Shown: positions 1 through 8,185 of the stretch, in pieces
How positions within the stretch are numbered: position 1 is the stretch's first letter
Layout of the letters: each line of letters begins with the position of its first letter
Origin: Desulfobacula sp.
GTDB lineage: Bacteria; Desulfobacterota; Desulfobacteria; Desulfobacterales; Desulfobacteraceae
DNA length: 15,220 bases
NCBI RefSeq assembly: GCF_021107415.1
Contig: NZ_JAIOSW010000403.1
Location: 1 to 15,220 of the forward strand
Direction: 5' to 3'
Notes under the pieces: generated by a model
What the model was told of the DNA's origin: nothing
Seen by the model: the letters and a program-made list of their open reading frames with translations, nothing else
Database searches by the model: none
Position numbers and translations under genes: made by a program

Positions 1-82
1 ACTACAAGGTTGATAGGCCAGGTGTGTAAGCACAGTAATGTGTTCAGCTAACTGGTACTAATAGGTCGTGAGGCTTAGCCAC
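1..82 (+). rRNA. rrl: 23S ribosomal RNA, 3' end (partial)
   Basis: The 3'-terminal segment of the large-subunit rRNA. It matches the conserved end of bacterial 23S rRNA: the GTTGATAGGCC block, GGTGTGTAAGC, TTCAGCTAACTGGTACTAAT, and the terminal GTGAGGCTTA. By analogy with E. coli the mature end lies near position 82. The 5' part is outside the window. It lies upstream of 5S on the same strand, as in a standard rrn operon. Confidence 0.97.
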
Positions 83-298
83 TTCTTACCCCAATAACTT
101 TAAACGCTTTAGTGCGGACATATTAAACAATATTTTCTACAACAATAATTGATAAAGTGTTGCCTGAGGAAGGTATGTTTTGAGACAGATCAAGGCAGAC
201 AAGGATTTTTACCGGAAGCATACTCATGTATTCTGAGGATAAAAATTTGAGGATAACGAAGATATGGCCAAAACAGGACTTTCTGAGGTAACACTTTG
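83..298 (+). other. 23S-5S internal transcribed spacer
   Basis: A spacer of about 215 nt between 23S and 5S. I find no tRNA-like cloverleaf and no convincing protein gene; the open frame on the opposite strand also crosses the 5S gene and is a shadow. A hairpin can be drawn at 205-246: ATTTTTACC (205-213) pairs with GGATAAAAAT (237-246) with one bulge. An inner ATAC/GTAT stem (220-223 / 228-231) closes a TCAT loop. GAGGATA occurs twice (236-242 and 249-255). A role in rRNA processing is possible but unproven. Confidence 0.6.
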
Positions 299-417
299 AA
301 CCGGTGACAATGGCAAAGAGGTCACACCCGTACCCATCTCGAACACGGAAGTTAAGCTCTTTAGCGTCGATGGTACTGCATGGGAGACTGTGTGGGAGAG
401 TAGAACGTTGCCGGTTC
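299..417 (+). rRNA. rrf: 5S ribosomal RNA
   Basis: A complete 5S rRNA. Helix I forms between GAACCGGTGAC at the 5' end and GTTGCCGGTTC at the 3' end. Internal conserved blocks are present: CCCATCTCGAACACGGAAG (loop B / helix III), TTAGCGTCGATGGTACTG, and GGGAGAGTAGAACG (loop E / helix IV). The length is close to the usual 117-120 nt. The ends may shift by one or two bases because the terminal pairing could extend to 297/418. Confidence 0.95.
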
Positions 418-424
418 ATTTTTT

Positions 425-474
425 ACAAAAGGCCCTGAGTATGAAATGTCATGCTCAGGGCCTTTTGTGTTTTT
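425..474. terminator. rrn operon terminator, probably bidirectional
   Basis: A 19-bp stem (425-443 with 450-468, a single G-U pair) closes a 6-nt loop, AAATGT. The core is GGCCCTGAG/CTCAGGGCC. On the + strand the stem is followed by G then five T, a classical intrinsic terminator seven bases after the 5S gene. The stem itself starts with AAAA and ends with TTTT, so on the - strand the same GC core is followed by TTTTGT. It can therefore also end transcription of the megasynthase gene, whose stop codon is only 12 nt from its edge. Confidence 0.93.
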
Positions 475-486
475 AATATAGCTTTT

Positions 487-3400
487 TTATCTTCTTTCAG
501 ATATTTGTTTTATCTTTTTTGTTTGTTCTGATGGGTGAGCCTTATTGAAATCAAGACTGAAATCTTTCATTTCATAAATACAGATGTCATCAACCATAAG
601 AGCGCCATCTGCTATAACAGAATAGGTATCATTTTCATGATTGACATCTTTTATGTGTGCATGGATTTCTATTTTTTTATTTGAAGGTATGATTTGGCCT
701 CTGTAGATCCATTCATGGGTGTGGCCTTGTACCGTTTGGGTTTCATACTCACTTGCCGGGATATCAAATTTTTTAAGAAGAAAAAATCGGAGCATTTGAA
801 GAAAGGATTCTACTCCCAGTGATCCAGGACAGACAGGGTCCTGATGAAAATGTGCCTTGAAAAACCATTCTGAAGGGTCAACCATTTTTACGGCTTTAAC
901 ATACCCTTTTCCATAAAGACCGGCATCAAAGCTTAAGACTTCAATATTATCAATCATTCTCAGAGCCTTTGAAGGCATTCCATTGTTGCTATCGTGATTT
1001 TTGTCCTCGGGTGTTAAAGGAGCATCATTTTTGAACTGATAGCTTTTTATCTTTTCAAGATTCAGGTCAAGATCCGATTTGGATAATGAATACTCCTTAA
1101 ATCGGCTGTTTCTGATACCGAGCTGATTTGAAAGGGCTTGTTGTGTAAAAAAACCAAAATTGGTTGTTCCCTTATATACCGCATTGCCATCCTTTAATAC
1201 TTCTATATCATAGTCCTGAATAATCATACTGCCTGCTTTGGATACATCCGTCATCCGGTTTCTAATAGTGATGGTACCGCAATTATTGGATAAAGACTGA
1301 ATCAGCGTGGCTTTGCCCCCCAGATTTCGAAAATGGAGTCTCTCGTCACTTTCAAGTGCGGAACCGGCATATGCAGCCAGCCAGCCGCAGGGTTGAAGTG
1401 CAATCTCAAGGAGGATGCAAAAGGGTAAGGTTTGGGTTCTGTTGGCGTTAAAATACCAGGCATCTTTTGGAATATCATATTGAGTTTCAATCCACCCGCC
1501 CGGTTTCATTTCCCATTGTGGATGATCTGCCTTAAGTACCCGGTCCATAAAGAAGTAAGGTGGTCTGGGAAGGCGTGCGATCTGCCTTTCTTGATCAAAT
1601 ATTTTATACTTATCTCCAAATGCTTCGGAAGGATTCCCCTGGGCAAATGCAAGAATGGATTCTTTTGAAAAAAGAGGTTTGTTTTTGAATTTTTCATTTA
1701 AAGACGGATCAGTAATCGCTTCAAATCCAGTGATACTGGCGACAACAATATTTTCTTCATTAAGAAAGGTAAAATAGCCTTTAATTTTGGTTTTACTTTC
1801 TTCATTTACCGTAAAGAGGATTCGAATATCGCCTTTTAATTTTTCAAAGGATGAATACAACCTTAAATTGGCGATAAAGCTTGGCAGGCAAACCTGTCCC
1901 ATTCTCTCATGCGACCAGAGTATGGCAGCCTGGAAAGCCGCATCCAGCATCATTGGCTCAATACACCATTTTGAATGATAAGGATTTTTAAACCATTGAT
2001 CAGGATTCGGTGCCAAACGTGTAATAATCTCAATACCTTTTTTAGAATATCCATTGATGGATTTAATGCCTTGCAAAGCCTTTCCATGAAAAAGAACATC
2101 AAGATAAGCCTGTTTTGCTGTTAAAGAATAGGGTTTTAATGCCATGAAAGCGGCTTTGGACAGCATGGGTGGTTTCGGTAGCCTATCTTTTAATATAACG
2201 GTACAACTTGAATGAATGAATGAATGTTTGCTGTCATTTCCGGAGGTGATATTGCTGAGAGTCTCATATTCATTTTCACCTGGTTTGCATTTTCCTATGT
2301 TTATATTAATACTTAAATTTTTATTTCCAGGTTTAATACCTTTTAAAAGCCGCATGTTGTCCATTCCGGCAAAAACAAGGCCTGGATTGTTTTTAATGGC
2401 TGCATGGGCGTGACAGTCCATTAATAATGCAAAAGGGACGACAGGTTCTCCTGCTATCTGATGGGAGGCTAAAACAGGTGTTGATGATAAACCTAAAGAC
2501 AGGGTCATTGCTTTTGTAAGTTTCGGTTCTTTTGATTTTTTAGGTTTTAAAAGGTGTGCGCCAATGATTACTTCAGGACCATTTTTCTCTTTGCTTCCCA
2601 TCTCTTTTAATAATTGTCTGGCTCCGGTCTTTAAAGGAATCAGTTCAATCCCTCTTTTTAGAAATTCTTTTTTCAAAGAGTAATCAACCATCCCGCCTTC
2701 CCATGGGCCCCAGTTGATAGACAGAAATTTACAGTCAGAGTTCTCTAATGCCAGTTTTTGAGCCGTCTTATTTAATATTTCATTTGCCATTGCATAGTCA
2801 CATTGTCCCTTGTTTCCTGTACGGGCAGCAATGGAAGAAAACAAAACAAAATGTTTGAGTTTGTCCTGTTTCGACGCAGACAAGAGGGCTTCAAGTCCCT
2901 TGATTTTTGTTTCCAGCACATTGGTGAACTGATCAATATGTTTATCAATAATCAGCTTGTCTTCAAGGATACCTGCACCGTGAATGATTGCTGTTATAGG
3001 GTTGAACTCTTTTCGTATGGTTTTAAAAACTCTGTCAATTTCTTTTGAATCCCTTATATCTGCTGAGAAGTATCTAACCTTTGAGCCATTTTCATTCATC
3101 AATTGAATGTTTTTTTGGACTTCCCGGTTGGAGATGATTGTTTGATATATTTTTTCTATATCAGCGGGTTTTGGTGTCTGGCCTTTAAATTTATGGACGA
3201 GTATGGCTTTTTTAAGTATGCCAGGGTCGTTATGAATGTTTTTAACCCATTCAGGTTCTGAAGATGGAGCTTCTGATCTGCCGATAAGAATAATGGTGGG
3301 GGAATATTTTTTTGCTATTTCTATAGCACATGCTGCAGTAACACCTTTGGCACCACCTGTAATGACGACTACATCATCAGGTGAAAGGTCAACATTGCCA

Positions 3401-6400
3401 TAGTTCAGGTCCTGATCAATTAAAGTTGGGATATTACAGCTGTCTCCATCCAGGCCCATTTCGACAGAGCCATGGGTCATCATTAAAGAGACTGCAGCTT
3501 CAGCATTTTCCATACATTTTTCTTTGGAATCAGGCATGTCCAATGCCCTGATTAGAACATTTTTCCACTCAAGACTGGCTGTCTTTGCAAGGCCTGCAAG
3601 TCCCCCGTATATTGGATCACTATTGAAAGCCTTGCCTGAAAATCCAAATCCCCCGCCTAGAAAGGAGACGGTTGTTAAAAATGCACCTTTTTGGGAACCG
3701 GAATCCATGAGATAACCGGCATTCTTTTTTACCAGCAGGAATGCGGATTTCAAAAAATTTATGGAAGTGTCCGCATTATTTTTACTAAAAGAATCCGGTA
3801 CCAGAACAAGACCTGCTGCATCGGGCAAGTCTGGAATATTTTCTTTGCTGATATCAATCAGGTCTGCATCTATTCCTAATTTTTCAAATTCCGTTTTAAA
3901 CCGGTTGGCTATATCCGAGCTGTCTTTAGTAATGTAGACTTTTTTGTTAGGCGCTATCTCAATTTTAGCGCCATTATAGAACCGGATCTGATTGGTTGGA
4001 TATTCCTGTAAAGAAACAACCTGCCGTGTCAGTTTTTTATCTAAGCGAATATCATTTGATTCTTTTGGATTTGATTCTGCCTGATTTGACTCTTTTGGGA
4101 GTTCAATATTGGACTCTGGTAATTTTTTTTTAGCTTCAACAATTGTTTTTTGATCACTTTTTGTCAGATATGTAATGATCTCTTCAATGGTTTTCAGATT
4201 TGCAATGTCATCGGAAGAAATGGTCTCAATATGATCCAGTTCCTGCTCAAGTTTTGAAAGAATTTCCACCCGTTTAATGGAATCAATTCCCAGATCTGAT
4301 TCAAGATTCATGGAAGGTTCGAGCATCTCTACAGGAAAGCCGGTTAATTCACTTATGGTATTAAGCAGTACTGTTGAAACGGCTTGATAAGAGTCTATAC
4401 TGTCAGTGGAGTCAATGTCCGCTTCAGCAGCAGTGGTTACAATGACAGGGACTGTTTCATTTTGTATGGCATTACTAATATTTTTCAAGGTCCTTACAGA
4501 ACCGATACTTTCAGTAGTTAAGCCTTCACAGGAAGGGATTTGCTTTTCAAGTTCTGAAATAATCTCCACTTTTTTAATTGAATCAATACCAAGATCGGAT
4601 TCAATGTCCATATCGGATTCCAGCATTTCAACAGGGAAACCTGTCAACTTGCTTACGATTTCAAAGAGGATTTGTTCAGTTTGAGCATCGAAATTATTAT
4701 TTTCAGACTCAGCAGGCAGGTCTGTTTCAACTATTTGTGGTGTATCTATTTGAATATCAGGTTCAAGTTCTTGAGTGACGTTGTGATTGGAAGAAGGTTG
4801 AGAAATTACAATGTCATCATTTTCCCGATGGACAGGTTCAGGACTGGGTTCCGCCATTGCAGGCGGGGGGGCAGAATGTATAATAGATGTATTAGCGGCA
4901 AGATTTCGGGTTTGGTCCATCATGCTCGCAAGGGTTTTACTTGCCTGGGCCTGTGTATCGAGAAATTTCTCATGAGCCCGGGCAGTTTGCGTTTGAAGCT
5001 GCTGCATGGCTTCAAGCCCTTTTTGAACCATTCTCATGGCTTCATAAGCTGGTAGAGTAAGATTGCTGTTGTCATTTCTTGGTGTTTTTGGTCTTTGTGT
5101 GTCTTGAGATGTCATATCAGATCCTTTTAAAATCGACCTGTTTTCATTAATTATTTGTTTTTGTGATGGTTCCGGTTTTGATTTTGGAATGCTGCAGTTG
5201 TTTTCCGGTTTAGGATTAGCACCTGAAAGTTGTATTCTCATTTTTTTTGTCTCAGGCTTTTTTGCTGCATCTTCCCACTGGGTAAGATCAACAGCAAATC
5301 CCTTTGAGGCGATCATGCACAATACATGGGCAAGATCTTCAATGCCTGATTTTTTTCCTGAAGATGCGTCAAGAGAAACCGCTGTAATATCATTCTCTCG
5401 TAAAACTGGTTTTATAAGGCCTGTTAAAACAGCCTTGGGACCGACTTCTATAAAAACAGATACGTCTCTATCAAGCATACCCTCAATATTTTCAACAAAA
5501 TTAACCGGGTTTATCAATTGGTTTCCAAGGATCTTTTTGATTTCAGCTTCTTTTTTAATATAAGGTTTTCCTGTGGTGTTTGAGAGGACGTCAATAGATG
5601 TAGGGGAGAATGCTTTTGAGGATAAATTTTCTCTAAAAGGCGTTACGGCATTTTGAACAAGTTTGCTGTGAAATGCTGCAGCAACAGGAAGTTTAACAGC
5701 TCTAAGCTTTTTTTGTTTGCATATCTTTTTTGCACGAAGAATTTCCTTAGTTGAGCCGGATAGAACCCCCTGGTTTTTATTGTTTCTATTTGCCAGGATT
5801 AAATCAAGCGTTTCTTCTTTTATCAGTACCTCAATATCTTCCAAAGAGGCTTGAACAGCAAGCATACTACCCGAATCACCATCCTGGTTGGACCCGGCAT
5901 TCGCCATATGTTTGCCCCGTTCAACAGCAAGCTTAAGAAAAGAGTCTTCATCCATCCAGTCGGCTGAACAAAGGGCTGATAATTCTCCAAAACTGTGACC
6001 ACAGGTTGTTTCAGGTTGTATGCCAAATCTTTTTAACACTTTAATCATGGCAAGGGATATTGCACCTATCGCGGGCTGGGCAATGTCAGTTTGGCGAAGG
6101 TCTTCTTCCGAGTTTGTTTTTGTCTGCAAATGGGGTGGAGAGGGGAATATATATTCATTTAAAGGTTTATATCCTGATGCAGTGTTGCTTTCTTTGGAAA
6201 AGATATCTGCTGCCAGTTCTATCGTTTCTAAAGCTTCAGGAAATACAGAAACAAGATCTTTTCCCATGCCGGTGTACTGGCTTCCCTGGCCTGGAAATAA
6301 AAAGCCGAGTTTCCCTGATTTTCCCCCGGGTTTTGTGACAGATGAAAAATAGATATTTGGTTGTGATCTGTCTGTATCAATGCTTATTTTGGCATTATTT

Positions 6401-8067
6401 AGATTTTTTTGAATATTGTCATCTCTTTTATGAACAATCAGCAGTCTGAAATCATGGCTGACTGAAAAGTTCTGCCTTGATTCATAGGACTTCCAGGCGA
6501 TGGTCTGCCTTTCTTCCTGAACGTCTCTTATTTCATTTAAATCTGTTTGAAACGCATGGAGTTTGTCTAAGAGTTCATCCTTTGTATCAGCTGAAAAGGC
6601 AATGATTTGTATAGCCCCATCCCAGGAAACATGAGATTTTGAAGGAGTGTATTCTTCCAAAATCACATGGAAATTGCTTCCGCCAAAACCAAATGCACTG
6701 ACACCGGATCTTCTGGGATGACCCGATGATTCTACGGGTGTTTTCGATACCCATGGTTTAGATTCAGGGTTTAAATAAAACGAAGAATTGTTGATATCGA
6801 GTTCCGGGTCAGGTTCCAAAGCTTTTAACGTAGGGGGAAGGACCTTGTTGTAAAGGCAGAGAGCAGTCTTTATAATCCCTGCAGCCCCTGCAGCAGCCTT
6901 GGTATGGCCGATCATGGATTTAACCGAACTAATGGTGGTTTGATTCTTTTCAGAAGATTGCTCAAAGCATTCTTTTAATGCGTCAAACTCCACTTTATCG
7001 CCAACCCGTGTACCGGTTCCATGGGCTTCCACGAGTTCAACAGTGGAAGGGTCAATACCTGCCTCGTGGTAAGCTTCGTTTAATGCTTTAAGTTGTCCTT
7101 TTGAATTCGGGGCATAAATGGCAGAGGTTCTGCCATCGCTTGAAGTGCCGATTCCTTTAATAACGGCATAAATTCTGTCATTATCCTTTTGAGCATCTTC
7201 AAGACGTTTTAAAACCAGCATCCCGATACCTTCACCCAGGACGGTACCGTCTGCATCTTTTGAAAATGGTTTTGCATCACTGGTGTGTGACAAAACTCCG
7301 GTTTTTGCAAAGCACATGTGCATGAAAATATCATTCAAAGTATCCACACCACCGGTAACGGACATATCGCATTTTCTGGAAACAAGTTCCATAACCGCCG
7401 TATGAATGGCAGACAAAGAACTTGCACAGGCAGCATCTGTCACTGTATTTGTTCCGGAAAGGTTTAAACGGTTTGCGATTCTACCGGCAACAACATTGCC
7501 AAGAAGGCCTGGAAATGAGTTCTCCTGCCATTGGACATAATCGCCTTGTATTCTTTGAATGACTTCGTCTTTTTTTTCATCATTGATTCCGGAATCTTCC
7601 AAAGCTTTTTTCCAGATAGGATGTCCAAGCCGTGCACCCAAAGGAATAACCAGCTCCTGGGTTCCGGTAACCCCTAAAATGACATTGACCTTTTTTTGTT
7701 CAAGAACAGGATGATTCATCGGGTATCCGGCATCTTCAAGGGCCATTCTTGCTACTTCAAGTCCCAAAAGCTGGGATGTGTCCGTGGCGTCTATATTATT
7801 GGGCGGGATACCGTAACTTACAGGGTCAAAGGTGATAGCAGGAAGAAAACCACCCTTTTTGCAATAGATATGATCAGGTGTGGAGGGGTCTTGATCAAAA
7901 TAGTCTTTTAATTTCCAATGGGTATCATCCGGAATATCAACAATCGCATCAATGCCGTTAAACAGAAGATGCCAATATTCTTTTAAGTTACTGGATTTTG
8001 GGAAGATACATCCCATACCGATGATGGCAACGCAATTTGCTTGGTATTTATTATTTTTTTTGCTCAT
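487..8067 (-). CDS. pfaA: PfaA-like secondary-lipid/PUFA synthase megaenzyme
   Basis: A 2526-aa iterative type I synthase that should build a lipid acyl chain from malonyl units without oxygen-dependent desaturation. Domains seen: KS at ~11-470 (C214 in DAACASSL, H349 in EAHGTGT, H388 in GHTKAAAG); AT at ~588-900 (FPGQGSQ; S692 in GHSFGE; H800); a proline-rich/coiled linker with the Gln-rich helix ~1007-1057 typical of PfaA; two ACPs with LGIDSIK at 1159-1165 and 1259-1265 (phosphopantetheine sites S1163 and S1263); KR at ~1350-1840 (TGGAKG at 1570, S1744/S1745, Y1758); PKS-type DH at ~1855-2120 (H1869 in an exact HxxxGxxxxP, D2042xxxQ2046); and a FabA-type hotdog pair at ~2160-2505. In that pair the first copy has Asn at 2208 in place of the His, while the second has H2406 and E2420. 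PfaA normally stops after the PKS-type DH; FabA-type DHs belong to PfaC, so this is a PfaA/PfaC hybrid without chain-length factor. Its partner pfaD lies 118 nt upstream. No Shine-Dalgarno precedes the ATG, but the KS begins ~10 residues in, so no later start fits. Family assignment is secure; the product is unknown. Confidence 0.93.
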   Translation of the reverse strand: MSKKNNKYQANCVAIIGMGCIFPKSSNLKEYWHLLFNGIDAIVDIPDDTHWKLKDYFDQDPSTPDHIYCKKGGFLPAITFDPVSYGIPPNNIDATDTSQLLGLEVARMALEDAGYPMNHPVLEQKKVNVILGVTGTQELVIPLGARLGHPIWKKALEDSGINDEKKDEVIQRIQGDYVQWQENSFPGLLGNVVAGRIANRLNLSGTNTVTDAACASSLSAIHTAVMELVSRKCDMSVTGGVDTLNDIFMHMCFAKTGVLSHTSDAKPFSKDADGTVLGEGIGMLVLKRLEDAQKDNDRIYAVIKGIGTSSDGRTSAIYAPNSKGQLKALNEAYHEAGIDPSTVELVEAHGTGTRVGDKVEFDALKECFEQSSEKNQTTISSVKSMIGHTKAAAGAAGIIKTALCLYNKVLPPTLKALEPDPELDINNSSFYLNPESKPWVSKTPVESSGHPRRSGVSAFGFGGSNFHVILEEYTPSKSHVSWDGAIQIIAFSADTKDELLDKLHAFQTDLNEIRDVQEERQTIAWKSYESRQNFSVSHDFRLLIVHKRDDNIQKNLNNAKISIDTDRSQPNIYFSSVTKPGGKSGKLGFLFPGQGSQYTGMGKDLVSVFPEALETIELAADIFSKESNTASGYKPLNEYIFPSPPHLQTKTNSEEDLRQTDIAQPAIGAISLAMIKVLKRFGIQPETTCGHSFGELSALCSADWMDEDSFLKLAVERGKHMANAGSNQDGDSGSMLAVQASLEDIEVLIKEETLDLILANRNNKNQGVLSGSTKEILRAKKICKQKKLRAVKLPVAAAFHSKLVQNAVTPFRENLSSKAFSPTSIDVLSNTTGKPYIKKEAEIKKILGNQLINPVNFVENIEGMLDRDVSVFIEVGPKAVLTGLIKPVLRENDITAVSLDASSGKKSGIEDLAHVLCMIASKGFAVDLTQWEDAAKKPETKKMRIQLSGANPKPENNCSIPKSKPEPSQKQIINENRSILKGSDMTSQDTQRPKTPRNDNSNLTLPAYEAMRMVQKGLEAMQQLQTQTARAHEKFLDTQAQASKTLASMMDQTRNLAANTSIIHSAPPPAMAEPSPEPVHRENDDIVISQPSSNHNVTQELEPDIQIDTPQIVETDLPAESENNNFDAQTEQILFEIVSKLTGFPVEMLESDMDIESDLGIDSIKKVEIISELEKQIPSCEGLTTESIGSVRTLKNISNAIQNETVPVIVTTAAEADIDSTDSIDSYQAVSTVLLNTISELTGFPVEMLEPSMNLESDLGIDSIKRVEILSKLEQELDHIETISSDDIANLKTIEEIITYLTKSDQKTIVEAKKKLPESNIELPKESNQAESNPKESNDIRLDKKLTRQVVSLQEYPTNQIRFYNGAKIEIAPNKKVYITKDSSDIANRFKTEFEKLGIDADLIDISKENIPDLPDAAGLVLVPDSFSKNNADTSINFLKSAFLLVKKNAGYLMDSGSQKGAFLTTVSFLGGGFGFSGKAFNSDPIYGGLAGLAKTASLEWKNVLIRALDMPDSKEKCMENAEAAVSLMMTHGSVEMGLDGDSCNIPTLIDQDLNYGNVDLSPDDVVVITGGAKGVTAACAIEIAKKYSPTIILIGRSEAPSSEPEWVKNIHNDPGILKKAILVHKFKGQTPKPADIEKIYQTIISNREVQKNIQLMNENGSKVRYFSADIRDSKEIDRVFKTIRKEFNPITAIIHGAGILEDKLIIDKHIDQFTNVLETKIKGLEALLSASKQDKLKHFVLFSSIAARTGNKGQCDYAMANEILNKTAQKLALENSDCKFLSINWGPWEGGMVDYSLKKEFLKRGIELIPLKTGARQLLKEMGSKEKNGPEVIIGAHLLKPKKSKEPKLTKAMTLSLGLSSTPVLASHQIAGEPVVPFALLMDCHAHAAIKNNPGLVFAGMDNMRLLKGIKPGNKNLSININIGKCKPGENEYETLSNITSGNDSKHSFIHSSCTVILKDRLPKPPMLSKAAFMALKPYSLTAKQAYLDVLFHGKALQGIKSINGYSKKGIEIITRLAPNPDQWFKNPYHSKWCIEPMMLDAAFQAAILWSHERMGQVCLPSFIANLRLYSSFEKLKGDIRILFTVNEESKTKIKGYFTFLNEENIVVASITGFEAITDPSLNEKFKNKPLFSKESILAFAQGNPSEAFGDKYKIFDQERQIARLPRPPYFFMDRVLKADHPQWEMKPGGWIETQYDIPKDAWYFNANRTQTLPFCILLEIALQPCGWLAAYAGSALESDERLHFRNLGGKATLIQSLSNNCGTITIRNRMTDVSKAGSMIIQDYDIEVLKDGNAVYKGTTNFGFFTQQALSNQLGIRNSRFKEYSLSKSDLDLNLEKIKSYQFKNDAPLTPEDKNHDSNNGMPSKALRMIDNIEVLSFDAGLYGKGYVKAVKMVDPSEWFFKAHFHQDPVCPGSLGVESFLQMLRFFLLKKFDIPASEYETQTVQGHTHEWIYRGQIIPSNKKIEIHAHIKDVNHENDTYSVIADGALMVDDICIYEMKDFSLDFNKAHPSEQTKKIKQISERR
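2209..2226. repeat. Tetranucleotide repeat (TGAA)4TG inside pfaA
   Basis: Four and a half perfect copies of a 4-bp unit lie within the coding sequence (codons for residues ~1948-1953, in the PKS-type DH domain). Gain or loss of one unit would shift the frame and remove the second half of that DH and both FabA-type hotdogs. Repeats of this kind can be slippage sites, but four and a half copies is short and it may be neutral. Confidence 0.7.
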
Positions 8068-8100
8068 AATTAAAAATTTTGAATCTAAATTAAAAATTAA

Positions 8101-8116
8101 ATATTGTAGACAATAT
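8101..8116. promoter_or_regulatory. Dyad symmetry (possible operator) ahead of pfaA
   Basis: A perfect inverted repeat, ATATTG-TAGA-CAATAT, sits in the 118-nt gap between pfaD and pfaA, 34 nt upstream of the pfaA start. On the - strand a -10-like TATATT (8112-8117) overlaps one arm, so a repressor bound here could block an internal promoter. No good -35 at standard spacing is visible. The gap also has one TTTAC element at 8167-8171. With no U-tract following, the dyad is not an intrinsic terminator. The function is inferred. Confidence 0.35.
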
Positions 8117-8185
8117 ACTATTTTAAGGCAGGGGAATCATCCAATTGATCAGGATTTGACAAAAGTTTTACATTGAAAGGGATGG

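Noticed and set aside
83..298. tRNA in the 23S-5S spacer
   Set aside because: No cloverleaf, T-arm GTTCRANNC or acceptor pairing could be drawn.
123..419. 98-codon open frame on the - strand across the spacer and 5S
   Set aside because: It lies antisense to the 5S rRNA gene and spacer, has no family signature and is explained by chance.
1302..7911. Many open frames of 60-127 codons opposite or out of frame with the megasynthase
   Set aside because: The - strand frame is continuous with recognisable domains throughout; the others are shadows without RBS or motifs.
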